Assembly: GCF_024166365.1 (NCBI RefSeq)
Contig: NC_064819.1
Location: 164,738,793 to 164,802,792 of the forward strand
From: Elephas maximus indicus
Lineage: Eukaryota; Chordata; Mammalia; Proboscidea; Elephantidae
Length of the DNA stretch: 64,000 nucleotides
Direction of reading: 5' to 3'
Shown: positions 1 to 10,904 of the stretch, piece after piece
How positions within the stretch are numbered: position 1 is the stretch's first letter
Layout: each line of letters starts with the position of its first letter
Program-made: the position numbers and the translations under genes
Notes under the pieces: model-generated
The model's database searches: none
What the model was told of the DNA's origin: nothing
What the model saw: the letters and a program-made list of their open reading frames with translations, nothing else

Positions 1-540
1 AAGATATCTTGGGAAAAGAAACCAAAACCGTGGCAGAATCCTGCCAACCAAGAGATTAAGAAAGACATCAGTGGTAACAGGATTGCCCATAAATGTTGAA
101 TTCATTTAAGTTTAGAACAAAGACCAAATAACTGTGAGAGATATGTTTACAAAAGGTTATTATTACAAACATAAATAAACAAAAATAGAAAAATTGATAA
201 AAACAACATACACATATTGGAAAGAAGATGGAGGAAGTGTAAGGTAATTTCCTGGTCTTTCTCAGCTGAATTCAGTAGATATAACCTACAAAAAAAAAAA
301 AAAAATTAGTATTTTACTTAAAGTTATCAAGGTGTTCACCAGAAGAAAGAAAATGACAACCAAATCAGGAGATAGAAATGGGGAGGGAAGATAGAGGAAT
401 AATTTATAGTAGGGAGTTGACAGATACTGTATAATGTTGTAAAATAAGAAATAGAGGTCTAAGAATAAAAAACAAAAGAAAAGCCAAACCAACCAACCAA
501 ACCAACCCTAAAAGAGCTAAAAACAAACTATAAGCTTCAG
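1..540. other. AT-rich non-coding stretch
   Basis: No gene or clear repeat is recognisable. The stretch is A-rich on the plus strand, with a short A run at about 290-304. The open frame on the minus strand here is an AT-rich chance frame with no family resemblance. Confidence 0.6.
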
Positions 541-662
541 AGGGAAATCACAGAAACTTTCAGTGATGTTAAGTTTGCTGAGTGGCTGTAGGGAATGACA
601 GCCTGATCCTCCCCTGTCCAGGCTCCATCAACTTTCATCTAATGGTTCCATGTGTTGGTCAG

Positions 663-941
663 TTCAGAAGGTTTGGCAAATTGTTCCTTAGAAGCGAGGA
701 TGGCGAGGCTTCCTCTCATGTACTTTGGACATGTTATCAGGAAGGACTAGTCCCTGAAGAAGGACAACATGCTTGGTAAAGTAGAGGGTCAGCAAAAAAG
801 AGGAAGACCCTCAACGAAATGGATTGACATAGTGGCTGCAATGATGGGCTCAAACATAGCAACGACTGTGAGGATGGCTCAGGACGATTGTGCATGGGGT
901 CGCTGTGAGTGGGAACCAACTCCATGGCACCTAACAACAAC
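663..941 (+). mobile_element. RTE/BovB-class LINE, 3' end fragment
   Basis: In shifting frames the plus strand encodes the C-terminal end of an RTE-type polyprotein. Recognisable pieces are the LRSEDGE block, then a LGKVEGQ-KRGRPSTKWID block, followed by an untranslated tail ending in 'cacctaacaacaac', the usual 3' terminus of this family. The same block order occurs in the copies at 5623-6610 and 29331-30505. It is 5'-truncated and frameshifted, so it is a dead copy. The left boundary is uncertain. Confidence 0.85.
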
Positions 942-984
942 GCCATGCCTTCCAATTTTATTAGGTGGAATTTTTTTGTAAAGA

Positions 985-1531
985 ACTGTCCTTATCAAAT
1001 AGGGCTATTTTTACTCTGAAATACAGTTTATTCATGAAAAGCATGGTATATACGTAATTCTTTCCTTTTAATCACCAATTTTCAGAGTAGTTTGTGGCCT
1101 AGTTACTTTCAGTGTTGTCTGATAAGACATTGTCCTTTCCTTCCTTTCTTTCTTCCTCCCTCTGTCCCCTTCCTCCCTCCATTTTTTCCTTCTTTTATTC
1201 TTCCTTTCTATTTGGTGATGGGCTTTCTTTTTTTGCTTCTAATTTAGAAGCATATGAACTCATGGGTTTTTATATATTTAATCAGATTCAATCCTTGTTT
1301 TGATTCTGATTAGAACAAAACAATGATAAAATAATTTTTTTTTCAGACAATCAGGAAAATCTGATTATGGACTGACGATTAGATAATACCAAAGACTTAT
1401 TATTAATTTTGTTAACTGTGATGCTTTTGTTGTGTTAGTGAAAAAAATGTCTAATTTTAAAAGAAATTCACATCAAAGTTTGAAGACAAATGTATGACAC
1501 CTGGGATTTGCCTTAATCACTTCAGCAAGAA
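985..1531. other. non-coding stretch with a short pyrimidine-rich tract
   Basis: No gene is visible. A cttc/ccct-rich tract lies at about 1131-1215 and explains the small open frame there. The rest is unremarkable AT-rich sequence. Confidence 0.55.
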
Positions 1532-1543
1532 AAAAGGGGAGAT

Positions 1544-1708
1544 CCAAAAAACCAACCCAGTGCGGTCGAGTGGATTCCAACACATAGCGACCCCACAGGA
1601 CAGAGTAGAACTGCCCCATGCAGTTTCCAAGGAGCTCCTGGTGGATTCGAACTGCCGACCCTTTGGTTAGCAGCCGTAGCACTTAACCACTACACCACCA
1701 GGGTTTCC
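1544..1708 (-). mobile_element. AfroSINE, full length, with 12-bp target duplication
   Basis: Read on the minus strand it starts 'ggaaaccctggtggtgtag' and ends in the gagtcg-like tail plus A-rich end. It is bounded by exact direct repeats 'aaaaggggagat' at 1532-1543 and 1709-1720, a clean target-site duplication. It inserted near the 3' end of an older L1 fossil. Confidence 0.95.
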
Positions 1709-1714
1709 AAAAGG

Positions 1715-1855
1715 GGAGATAGATGGAGGAAATGTGGCAAAATTTTGCCTTTTTTAAATCTGGGGGATGAGCATATGGGGTTTAGTGTGCCATTCTCTTC
1801 TGTATACTCGGACATTTTCATAACACCAATTTTTTTAGACATTTACATTAAAAAA
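1715..1855 (+). mobile_element. ancient LINE-1 3' end fragment
   Basis: The segment resembles the 3' terminal part of old mammalian L1 (L1M) elements: an 'aatgtggcaaaattt' block, a 'gggtttag-gtgccattctcttctgtatac' type block, and then an A-rich end. The match is from memory of the family, and the subfamily is not determined. Confidence 0.5.
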
Positions 1856-1963
1856 GGAATGAGATGTATCAGTATGATTTGTAAGGAAAGATCACCATGA
1901 TATATTAAGTGAAAAACAAATCAATATACAGAGCGAAGTAAATAAAGAACGTAGAAGTAGATA

Positions 1964-2005
1964 TTGCGTGTGTGCGTGTGTGTGTGCGCGCGCGCACGCA
2001 CGCGT
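1964..2005. repeat. alternating purine-pyrimidine tract (TG/CG)
   Basis: Alternating gcgtgtgtgcgtgtg then gcgcgcgcgcacgcacgcg runs give about 40 bp of strict purine-pyrimidine alternation. This is the classic composition for Z-DNA. The open frame across it on the minus strand is repeat-driven. Confidence 0.9.
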
Positions 2006-2329
2006 TGGGGGATGATGCTTAAAGCATGCTCCTTATTCTGAACAGGCCAAGGTATCCAGCAGATGGCGCTCTTCGACCATTTTATGGAGAAATGTGCCCG
2101 AAGCTGTCCGCTTCCCCTGTGTTGATGCAAACCCTAACCATTTTAAAGCGTCAAAATCAACATTTCATGATTTAATAATCTCTATTTTGTCTTTAGAAAT
2201 GATCCTTTTGGGTTTGGACCTTATCTTCCTCAATTATGGCTCAGGCTTTGGGATCTAATTCTCTAACATGTTTCACACAAAATTGGGATGAAAGTGATGC
2301 AGGGAAAGAACGCTGGGCTGGGAGGAGGG

Positions 2330-2465
2330 ATTTCAGCACTTGTGTGACTTTCGGAAAGTTATTTCACTCTTGAAGTCTCCGGTTCCTTGTCTGCAGATTA
2401 AAGTTGTTGGACCAGGTGATCACTAAGGTCCTTCCCATTGTTCACCTTTTGAGATTCTATGATTC
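2330..2465 (+). mobile_element. MIR-family SINE
   Basis: It has the MIR-type layout: a 'gtgtgactttcggaaagttattt' block (consensus gtgaccttgggcaagt), a 'ccttgtctgcagatta' block, and a 'gaccaggtgatcactaaggtcc' tail ending 'gattctatgattctg'. The copy is diverged and inactive. Confidence 0.7.
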
Positions 2466-2496
2466 TGCTTCCAATTTTCAACTTAGAGTTTCCTGG

Positions 2497-2546
2497 GACT
2501 CCAAAACCAAACCCACTGCCGTCGAATCCATTCCAACTCGAAACAT
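2497..2546 (-). mobile_element. AfroSINE 3' end remnant
   Basis: Only the tail is present, matching the 'ccaaacccactgccgtcgaa' start of minus-strand copies. The body of the SINE is absent, so this is a severely truncated or deleted copy. Confidence 0.75.
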
Positions 2547-2734
2547 AAAAGGCACCACACAAGTGCCCTTAATAAAGCCAAGTTAGAGGAGCGTGAACCA
2601 GAAAACCTGATAACTGCGGGAGAGGCTATCAAGGGAGAGGAAGGGGAAGCAGCAATGAAAGGCACAGCAACAATAGTGCAGCCCAGAGATAAAAATTAGT
2701 GCCTGAATTTTGAGCAAATGCAGAACGAGCTACG

Positions 2735-2815
2735 GCTTCATTTTGTGAGCGGCAGAGCTGGGATTCACGACCATTTCCGTCTCTGAGGCCTGTGGCCTTC
2801 CACTACAGCTCAAAC
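2735..2815 (-). mobile_element. MIR-family SINE fragment
   Basis: The string 'gcggcagagctgggattca' followed by a ctgaggcctgtggcc-type block matches the antisense 5' half of MIR. It is short and diverged. Confidence 0.55.
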
Positions 2816-2819
2816 CCCC

Positions 2820-3976
2820 TCAACTCCAGGGAATGCAGTTTCCTAAAGTGGATTAACCCAGTTTAGGCTCTTGGGTAACACTGCTCTTGTTTCTAGCTGC
2901 CAACACGTGTGCTTCCTTCTGCAGCCCCAGAAGCCTAGTTTCAACTTTATCCTCTGGTTCTGTCTTTGGCTATCAAGCCCTCATCTGACACCTATGTCCC
3001 TTCCATTCCCAGAATAGCTCAGGTATAATTCTCAACTCCTTCCATTGGATTTTCTCTCCTCTTTGATTTACTCTTCTTCTCTCATTTGTACCATTGTTGA
3101 TATGGAAAGTTGTAACAGATCAAAGAAGAATGGTGGGTGCCAAGTAAGAGATGGAGGCTTAGGAACAAAGTGATGGGTCCTTGTGGGATAACAGTAGTGT
3201 CACGATGACTGTGTGCCCACATATGGTGGCAGGTGTTTAGGAGCAAGCTAGATGGCATCTTGAAAAAATTGAAACATGTCTACTCATGTTTCACTGCCCA
3301 GATCAGATCCTGTTTTCATCTGCCTTCTCTGAAGTTCAAAAATGTTTGTTGTCTGAAAAATACTTTTTATAATTCATTTTGATTTGGCTGGTTATATCTT
3401 TCAGGCACAACTCTCATGCCATTGGCTTCTCACTGTGCTCCTTGTGGGTGGAAACTGTCCTCTTTGTATCTACTAAATGGCTGAGCACTGTCTTTGCACA
3501 TAAGCAGTGCATTTGGTTTTAGCCATAAAAGCAAGCACACTTGTATTGCCTCTAAGTTTTAGTTCGCTTTCCCACTTGTGAGTCAGTTTAAATTCCTGAT
3601 TACTCTAGGGCTGATCTCACAGTTGGGCTATTCAAGTCCTTGGTTCCTTCTCTCCTTAACTTTCACTGTTGAATGGGATGAAACCAAGTCATGTCTATTT
3701 TGTTGCTTGTAATGGGTGGAGTTTGTAGAACAGAAGCAGAGGGGAAGTTTGGAGAAAGAGGTGGCAGCAGTGAAAATGAAGATTCTGAATAATTTGAGGT
3801 TTGTTATTTGTGTTTTTTTAAGGTGCTGGCTGGAGAAATTAGGATTTAAAAAAACAGAATTAGCTTTTTATGATTCTATTATTTCTTATATATCAGGGCA
3901 GAGCTACACGTATGTGCAAACGGCTTCATGCTTTCATTGCCATTCTCCATTGAAAGGTAGAGCAATAAAGGCTACT
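2820..3976. other. non-coding, no recognised element
   Basis: No exon, RNA gene or clear repeat could be assigned. The open frame at about 3716-4030 runs into the AfroSINE that follows, so it is not a gene. Confidence 0.5.
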
Positions 3977-3989
3977 GAGCAACAAGGTG

Positions 3990-4156
3990 GAAACCCTGGT
4001 GGCATAGTGGTTAAGTGCTATGGCTGCTAACCAAAGGGTCGGCAGTTTGAATCCTCCAGGCGCTCCTTGGAAACTCTATGGGGCAGTTCTACCCGGTCCT
4101 ATAGGGTCTCTGTGAGTCGGAATCGACTTGACGGCACTAGGTTTGGTTTTGGGTTT
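3990..4156 (+). mobile_element. AfroSINE, full length, with 13-bp target duplication
   Basis: A well-preserved copy, starting 'gaaaccctggtggcatagtg' and ending 'ggcactaggtttggttttg'. Exact 13-bp direct repeats 'gagcaacaaggtg' flank it at 3977-3989 and 4157-4169. The intact target duplication and low divergence suggest a comparatively recent insertion. Confidence 0.97.
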
Positions 4157-4169
4157 GAGCAACAAGGTG

Positions 4170-4815
4170 AGTGATCCTTTTCATGGACAGAGAGGCTGAC
4201 TTCTGAGCCACATCCCAAAATGAGAATTTGCTTCACAGAGCACCCACTGTCTTACTGGGTATGCACGATGATCTGTGCTATGCAGAAGGGGTCAGAGGGC
4301 TGGGCGGAAAAGGAAGCAGTTGCCTAGAAGTCACGTGCATGGCATTAGATGGTGGTTTCTGTGTTTCGAATCTGTGCAGCAAGTTAGCTTGAGAAGATTC
4401 TCACTATGTTGCAGTGAGAGGCCAGGAAAGACATCCCCTGGGTGTCGCTGCTCACGGATTCATGGACACTGGCCTCTCCAGCTAGGGTGTCAGGACACAG
4501 AAGGTTGGGGCATTGTTCTTCATCCTGTTCTCTCTTCTACTCAAGAAATATTTGCATAGTTATAAAACCCAAGAATCAGCCCCTTGTAGTACATTCTAGG
4601 GAAGGAAATCTGGTGTCCATTCCTGACTCAGTTCTTCGAAGTTCTAAAATGCCACCTACTCAAGAATGTGTCTAGAGCTGACTATTCTAATCGTTTTGGA
4701 GTCACAGAGGCCAGTTACTACACAGAACAACATATCAGAGCTTATATCTGAACAGCAAATACTCTGTCCTCTGCTCACTCTTGCTACTGGGAATTTTCCC
4801 CATGTAGGCTCTCTC
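4170..4815. other. non-coding, no recognised element
   Basis: Several short overlapping open frames on both strands show no family resemblance. No splice-bounded exon was recognised. Confidence 0.5.
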
Positions 4816-4885
4816 CGGAGCCCTGGTGGCACAGTGGTTAAAAGCTCTCTACTAACCAAGAGGTTAGTAGAATCTACCAGATCTG
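4816..4885 (+). mobile_element. AfroSINE 5' fragment
   Basis: It begins 'ggagccctggtggcacagtg' and continues through the ctaacca block and a diverged 'aatctaccag' block, then the similarity stops. The 3' half is missing. Confidence 0.8.
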
Positions 4886-5394
4886 CTACTTTGCTGTTCT
4901 TTCCCATTTCTTTGAAATACTTTCTTCTGTTTCTGGACCGTGACCTGGGAGCTCCAAATGCCTCTTTGATTATCCCGAGCAGTTTTATTTGCTTTGTCTT
5001 TACGTTTCCAGAAGTTTATCTTTGTATAAGCAAATGGTGCAGTGAAGTGCTTTGTTAAAAAAAAGAGCTGTTTTCTCAGAGAAAAATGTAAGGTAGAAGT
5101 AGTTACAGTTGGTGGTGTGTGTGTCTACTCTGCTACACTTGCTGTGGCTAAGGCTCTGCAATAGACATTTTAGGATAGCATTTCCATTTTTTTTTTTTTT
5201 TGAAAGATATGTGGGAACCACAGTAAGGAGCATGTTTTACTTCACAACTCATGGAATATGTATATGAATGTGTGTGTGTGTATTTTACACAAACAATATC
5301 TTTATTAAAAGGGAAATATTCTTATGTTTAATATTCTATTTTATTTATTAAAAAAAGGCTAGTCCTGACCCTCTAGCTTGATTTCATGACCCCC
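4886..5394. other. non-coding, AT-rich
   Basis: No gene is recognised. It contains a T run at about 5188-5202 and a short gt repeat near 5268-5282. Confidence 0.5.
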
Positions 5395-5406
5395 TAAGGA
5401 GCCCTG

Positions 5407-5583
5407 TGGAAACCCTGGTGGCATAGTGGTTTAGAACTACGGCTGCTAACCAAAAAGTCAGCAGTTCGAATCCATGAGGTGCTCCTCGGAAACTCTATGG
5501 GGCAGTTCTACTCTGTCTCACAGGGTCGCTGTGAGTCAGAATTGACTTGATGACAAGGGTTTTTTTTTTTTTTTTTTTTTGGT
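5407..5583 (+). mobile_element. AfroSINE with 12-bp target duplication
   Basis: A plus-strand copy starting 'tggaaaccctggtggcatag' and ending in a long T-rich tail after 'gacttgatgacaaggg'. Exact direct repeats 'taaggagccctg' at 5395-5406 and 5584-5595 mark the insertion. The duplicated target itself carries the SINE-like string 'ggagccctg', so it may have landed at the edge of an older SINE. Confidence 0.93.
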
Positions 5584-5622
5584 TAAGGAGCCCTGGGGGT
5601 GGGAATTCCAAAATGCTTAACT

Positions 5623-6610
5623 GCTCATGAGGAACCTGTACAGAGACCAATAGTCAGCCATTCCAACAGAAAAAGGGGATAATGTGTGGTTTAAAGTCAG
5701 GAAAAGTTTGCATCAGGATTGTATCTTTTCACCATACTTACTCAATCTGTATGCTAAGCACATAATTCAAGAAGCTGGACTACATGAAGAATGGGGCATC
5801 AGGATTGGAGAAAGAGTCGTTAACAGCCTGCAATACGCAGATGACACAACCTTACTTGCTGAAAGTGAAGAGGACTTGAAACTCTTACTGATGAAGATCA
5901 GACTACAGCTTTCAGTATGGATTATACCTTAATATAAAGATACAAAAATCCTCACAACTGGACCATTAAGCAAATTTGTGATAAACAGAGAAAATATTGA
6001 AGTTGTCAAGGATTTTATTTTACTTGGATCCACAATTAACACCCATGGAAGCACCAGTCAAGAAATTAAAGGACGCATTGCAATGAGCAAATTGCTGCAA
6101 AAGACCTCTTTAAAGTGTTAAAAACAAAAGATGTTACTTTGAGGACTACAGTGAATCTGGCCCAAGCTGTGGTATTTTCAATTGCCTCACATGAATGTGA
6201 AAACTGGACAGTGAATAAGGAAAACTGAAGAACTGATGCCTTTGAATTACAGTGTTGGCAAAGAATATCAAATATACCATGGACGGCCAGAAGAACAAAC
6301 GAACCTGTCTTGGAAGAAGTTCAGCCAGAGTGCTCCTTAGAAGCGAGAATGGTGAGACTTTGCCTCACGTACTTTTTACTTTTTACATGACGTTTTATCA
6401 GGAGGGACCAGTCCCTGGAGAGGGACATCATGCTTTTTAAAGGAGAGGGTGAGTGAGAAAGAGGAGGATGGATTGACACAGTGGCTGCAACAATGGGCTC
6501 AAACATAACAACAATTGTGAGCATGGTGCAGGACTGGGCAGTGTTTCATTCTGTCATACAAGGTGTTGCTATGAGTCAGAATCCACTTGACAGCACCTAA
6601 CAACAACAGC
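5623..6610 (+). mobile_element. RTE/BovB-class LINE, reverse transcriptase to 3' end
   Basis: A 5'-truncated copy running to the family's 3' terminus 'cacctaacaacaac'. It covers the second half of the reverse transcriptase and the C-terminal region. Frame 5684-5932 carries QYADDTTLLAESEEDLK, with the catalytic Y-A-D-D motif intact, preceded by a QDCIFSPYLLNLYA block (the usual G/C-LSPYLF region). Downstream come the ILTTGPLSKF, VKDFILLGSTINTHGSTSQEIK and VFSIASHECENWT-like blocks, in several frames. Stops and frameshifts make it non-functional. RTE elements are thought to supply the machinery that moves AfroSINEs, and the tail here (ctatgagtcagaatccactt) resembles the SINE tails nearby. Confidence 0.93.
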
Positions 6611-6612
6611 AA

Positions 6613-6925
6613 GAAGCCTTGGTGGCTCAATGGTTAAGCGCTCAGCTGTTAACTGAAAGGTCAGTGTTTCAAACCTACCAGCTGCTCTGCAGGAGAAAGA
6701 TGTTGCAGTCTGCGTCTCTAACTGATAGTGGCCCTACAGGACAGAAAACTGCCCCCATAGGGTTTCCAAGGAGCGGCTGGTGAATTCAAACCACTGACTG
6801 ACCTTTTGGTTAGCAGCTAATCTCTTAACCACTGTACTATCAGGGCTCCCTAGAAAACCCTATAGGGTAGTTCTGCTCTGTCCTATAGGGTCACTCTGAG
6901 TCGGAATCGACTCTACACACACAAT
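6613..6925 (+). mobile_element. diverged AfroSINE split by a second SINE
   Basis: The plus-oriented 5' part (from 'gccttggtggctcaatggtt' to about 6720) and 3' part (about 6853-6925, 'ctatagggtcactctgagtcg' region) belong to one SINE orientation. A minus-oriented SINE lies between them. The first starts immediately after the RTE 3' end at 6610. Confidence 0.75.
6727..6850 (-). mobile_element. AfroSINE nested inside another AfroSINE
   Basis: The segment from 'gtggccctacaggacag' to 'ctatcagggctcc' is the reverse complement of an AfroSINE 5' portion, with the ggtttccaaggagcggct and cttttggttagcagct blocks. Opposite-orientation SINE sequence flanks it on both sides. No target duplication could be defined. 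Confidence 0.75.
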
Positions 6926-6929
6926 AACA

Positions 6930-8399
6930 ACAATAAGTCTTCATCTGAAGTTTGAAAAGCAGTGCCTTGAGGTATACTAAAAAAAAAAAAAAGATCTGTA
7001 AAAATGGGGTTTCTGCCCTCAAGAAGCTCAGAACAGCTGTATTACACATTTCCAGGTTCCACACAATGATTTTGTATGAATAAAAATGCTATAGCCTGCT
7101 TTTAGAAAGTAATCCTAAAACAGCTGGGCTCTTGAGGGGGACTGGTCCAGCCCTAACCCCACGTCACCCTATCTGTACTATCCTCATAAATAACTTAAAT
7201 CAGCGTTTGAAAACTTGAACAGGAACTTTCGTTTTGGAATTTCTCAAATTAGTTAATTTTAAAAATTGCATGCTTTAGTACAACATGGCAGAAAATTTGG
7301 AAAATAGAGGCAATGAAAACACAACTTACCACTAACTCCCATCATACATGTTAAGGTTTTGTGGTATTTCCTGTCAGTATTTCTGCTTATGCATAGCTGA
7401 ACTGACTTCTTATTGTTGGCATTTTTCTTTTTATTAGAAAACCTGTTTTTTTCTTCTCACGTCTAAGCGAGACTATGAACTCACACATAGGGACCCCCAC
7501 GTATGTATGCAGGGGGCACACTTGTACACACACACAGACACAATCACAGAATGGGGAGGAAAAACCTTCACTGCCGGACTTTAATATTAAATCTCAGTTT
7601 TCTCACATTTCCTATGTTTTCACACCTACAGACTGGCTTATCTATTTTCTAGGCAATTCTCAGCAGAAAAAAAAAGTGAAAGTGATAACTGGATGGTAAT
7701 GTGTGAAAAGGCCCTCAGCACAGATTTAAGCGTATTTGGGAGGGGTAAGAGTATCCTTGACTGTCAGAAAATTAAGAGATGTCTTTTAAATAACAACTTA
7801 CACATACCAGCCTTTGAGAATCACTATTACAATGGATTAACTGTAAAGTGAAGGGAGATATTAATGTTGTTTCTGGGGACGTAATTCATACATTAGAGTT
7901 AGGAGAATTTTCTGGGCTTTACCCAGAAATTGGAGCCTGAGTTTTAGGTGCTTTGGGATTATGTGATGTTACAGTCTTATGTCTAGCATTTCCTTGTCTA
8001 ATGAACAGAACTACTCACTAATACCCTATACTCATTTTTTTAAAAATAAAATGCTTTTCACTTTTATTTAAATAATAAAGTATAATTTGGGGCATTTGTC
8101 CTGATGCCCTTTAATACTAGACATAGGAGAGGGATTCCATTTCTGTTTAGTGATGCTTACTTGAGCCTTTGAGGAAAAATAAATGGGAACCCTGATTTCA
8201 GGATGTCTAACTCTGAGTTAAGATTGAAGATCGTAAGCATAAGCCGGTATAAAAGATACAATATTTTCGCAAATATTAAAATGATTCATTTAAATTTCCT
8301 ACCTAGGTTATCTTCTTCTTGTTCCCTACCAGTTTTCACCTAAGCCATGAAGCTTATCCTCCTGTGGTGAGAGAGAATAGTATAATACACAAGAAAGCT
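6930..8399. other. non-coding, no recognised element
   Basis: AT-rich single-copy-looking sequence. A short open frame at 7475-7699 spans a cacacac run and shows no family resemblance. No RNA gene was recognised. Confidence 0.5.
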
Positions 8400-8497
8400 G
8401 AGAGAGTTAGAGAGAGAGAGAGGAGAGAGACATAGAGCTAGAGAGAGAGAGAGAGGAGAGAGATACAGAGATAGAGAATAGAGAGAGAGAGAGGAGA
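8400..8497. repeat. (GA)n-rich purine tract
   Basis: Imperfect gagaga runs are interrupted by cata, gcta and gata units. The plus strand is almost pure purine, giving an R/Y asymmetric simple repeat of about 95 bp. Confidence 0.9.
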
Positions 8498-9723
8498 TAT
8501 TCTGAGCTTTATTCTGATCTCCCCCTTTAACATTTTAAGAGTCAGGCTGGTGTACTTGAACATACAGTTTTAGGACAACGGTGTAAGAGTACAGAGGAAG
8601 AGGAAACAGGGAAAGGCTGCGGCTGCTCCTCCAGGACCCAAGAGTTGGTAAGAAAGAGACATACAAGAGAAGGAAGCCAGTTCTCTGTTCCAGGCTTTGG
8701 GACAGAACATAAATGGTTTTGAAAATTTGGGGAATACCAAAGTTAGAAATGGTGTGTTCACCTTCTTATTTGGGATGCTTGGAGCAGGGCACTACAAAGA
8801 GGGCCCATTACCAATTTATGGCAGCCCAGCAGAGCACTGTGGTCGTAAAGAGGGTCTAGGTTGACTCATCAGCCTCCCTCAGTGTGGCATAGACTGAGAT
8901 GAGAGTCCAAAGCCTACCTTGGGCAACCCCAACCCTTGCAGGGTCGAGGTGACCCCACAGCAGAAACTGAGGGTGGAACACTCAAACCTGAGGGACTCCA
9001 TGGAGGCTGTATTAGGGACTCAGTCTGGGCTACAACTATTGAAAGTAAAGGGGAAGGAAGTTGAGTCAGCACTAATGTTCCACCAGGCCCTGGCCAAGTC
9101 AAGAAGAAAACTCCACGAATCTACAGCTGCAGATACCAGCAGTGGATACCAGCAGGATGCCCGTGGACAGAGCAGGTCAACAGTATCTAGTATGTATGCC
9201 AGAGCACCCATTTCACAGTGGGGCCTGCAAGGAGGTCACCATGAGAATGTGAGGGCCCCTTCATTCTGCCTGCATGAGGTCATTCATTCACTCATTCATT
9301 CAACAACTACTGGGAATCCAGATGTCAACTTGAAGTGGAGGGGTGTGTGTAAATAAGAGAAGGGCAGGATTAAGTTAGAGTGAACATTTTTACCCAAAAG
9401 ATGACTGACGTAATAAAGGATTGCATTATTTATTAGATTGGAGGACCTATTAAAAGGGACTGGACCATTGCCTAACACATGGGGGCTTATGAAGGAGACC
9501 AGATCAGTTGGAAAAAACCTGTACCATGTTTTTGCTTAACAGTGGAGGCTGTTATGAATGAATTTGCAATCCCATTACACTGACTTAATCTTATCTGTCT
9601 TTCAATCCCTCATAACATGACGGTGGCTTGGGTATTGTGCTGGCAGAGAGTTGGAACTAGAGGAAACTGGAAAATAGCAGTACAAAAAGAGGATTTTCCT
9701 CTTTTCTTTTTAAAAACAATCAC
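8498..9723. other. non-coding; open frame without recognisable homology
   Basis: The segment around 8550-9250 is richer in GC than its neighbours. A 145-codon frame lies at 8919-9356 with partly overlapping frames on the other strand. I recognise no domain in it, and its end runs into the 'cattcattcactcattcattcaac' string (9278-9315) that looks like an antisense L2 3' terminus. It may derive from an unidentified old repeat. Confidence 0.45.
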
Positions 9724-9734
9724 TTTAGGGTTTA

Positions 9735-9883
9735 AAAACCCGTTGCCGTCGAGTCAATTCTGACTCATAGCAGCCCTATAGGACAGAGTAGAACTGCCCT
9801 ATAGAGTTTCCAAGAAGTGATTTGTGGATATGAACTGCCAACCTTTTGGTTAGCAGTCAAACACTGTGCCACCAGGGCTCCAT
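9735..9883 (-). mobile_element. AfroSINE with 11-bp target duplication
   Basis: A minus-strand copy with tail 'acccgttgccgtcgagtcaa' at the left and 'gccaccagggctcc' at the right. Direct repeats 'tttagggttta' at 9724-9734 and 9884-9894 bound it exactly. Confidence 0.95.
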
Positions 9884-10116
9884 TTTAGGGTTTAGGTGCA
9901 TAGTATTCATACCTAGCTACCATGGTGTTATGGAGCTCACGGTACCAGTTAAATCTCCTAGAGTTTTGTGAGATTGACCAATACTCACCTTACTTTAAAT
10001 AACTACAGGACCCAGCCTCCAAAACTCTATATACTGAAAAGGGGCTTGGTGCACTTACTTCAATATTAAGTAAACAGCAGCCTCCATTTCAGTCTTCAGG
10101 AGTAATTTATGAGTTA

Positions 10117-10312
10117 CCCTTGGGTTGATTCCAAATATGACAAGCCCATGTGTGTCAGAGTAGAACTGTGCTCCATAGTGTTTTCAGTGGCTGATGTTTT
10201 GGAAGTATATTGCCAGGACTTTCTTCCAAGGTGCCTCTGGGTGGACTTGAACATCCAACCTTTCAACTGGAAACTGAGAGTGTTAACTGTTTGCACCACC
10301 CTAGGACTTCCA
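10117..10312 (-). mobile_element. AfroSINE variant (longer-body subtype), diverged
   Basis: Blocks in order on the plus strand are 'ttgattccaaatatgacaag', 'catgtgtgtcagagtagaac', 'gggtggacttgaacatccaa' and 'tttgcaccaccctaggactt'. This is the variant with an extra 'ggaagtatattgccaggact' segment, also seen at 54614-54829. It is more diverged than the short copies, hence probably older. Confidence 0.8.
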
Positions 10313-10409
10313 GGAATCATTAGCCACTTTATTACGTAGTTTGTCAAAAGTGAAACCAATTTTGTACAATCAGATACTGGGATGAAAATACTGCTTTATC
10401 TGCTTTCTT

Positions 10410-10545
10410 AATAACGTTCAACAAATATCGAATACCTACTTTGGGCTAGGCACCATGCTAGGCACTGAAGATACAATGGTGAATAAGACGCAGACCTGCC
10501 CTCAAGGAATTTACAGTCTAGTAGAGAATACGGACAATAGGCAAT
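10410..10545 (-). mobile_element. LINE L2 3' end fragment
   Basis: The plus strand reads 'ttcaacaaatatcgaatacc', then 'ggcaccatgctaggcactga' and 'ctgccctcaaggaatttaca', the well-known antisense of the L2 3' terminus. Confidence 0.9.
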
Positions 10546-10904
10546 TATCGAAATGGTGACAGAGATAATTATTGGGGTCTGTAGGCATGCATTCTTGGAA
10601 GCTGGGGAATTACTTGTTAGAGAAAGTGTCATTAAGCTGAGTCATAAAGGGGTAGGAGGTATTAGCCAGGTTAAGGGTGAAAATAAGAATGTGAAAAGAC
10701 CAAAGGAGAAAGCATCTCATTCATCTGGAGGAGTAAAAGTTGAACTACTAACACTTGCACTATATTAGTACTTGCGTAAAAGGAACTCCTATGAGCTTTC
10801 TCGTTGCCAAAAATATTCCCCAAATCATGTAATTTACTCAACCACCTACAATTTTGGGACTGACTGACCTGGGCTCATATTTTTAGCTTTGATACATTAA
10901 TGAA

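Noticed and set aside
8919..9356. 145-codon frame as a possible gene
   Set aside because: No recognisable domain, no splice context, competing frames on the opposite strand, and an end in L2-like sequence.
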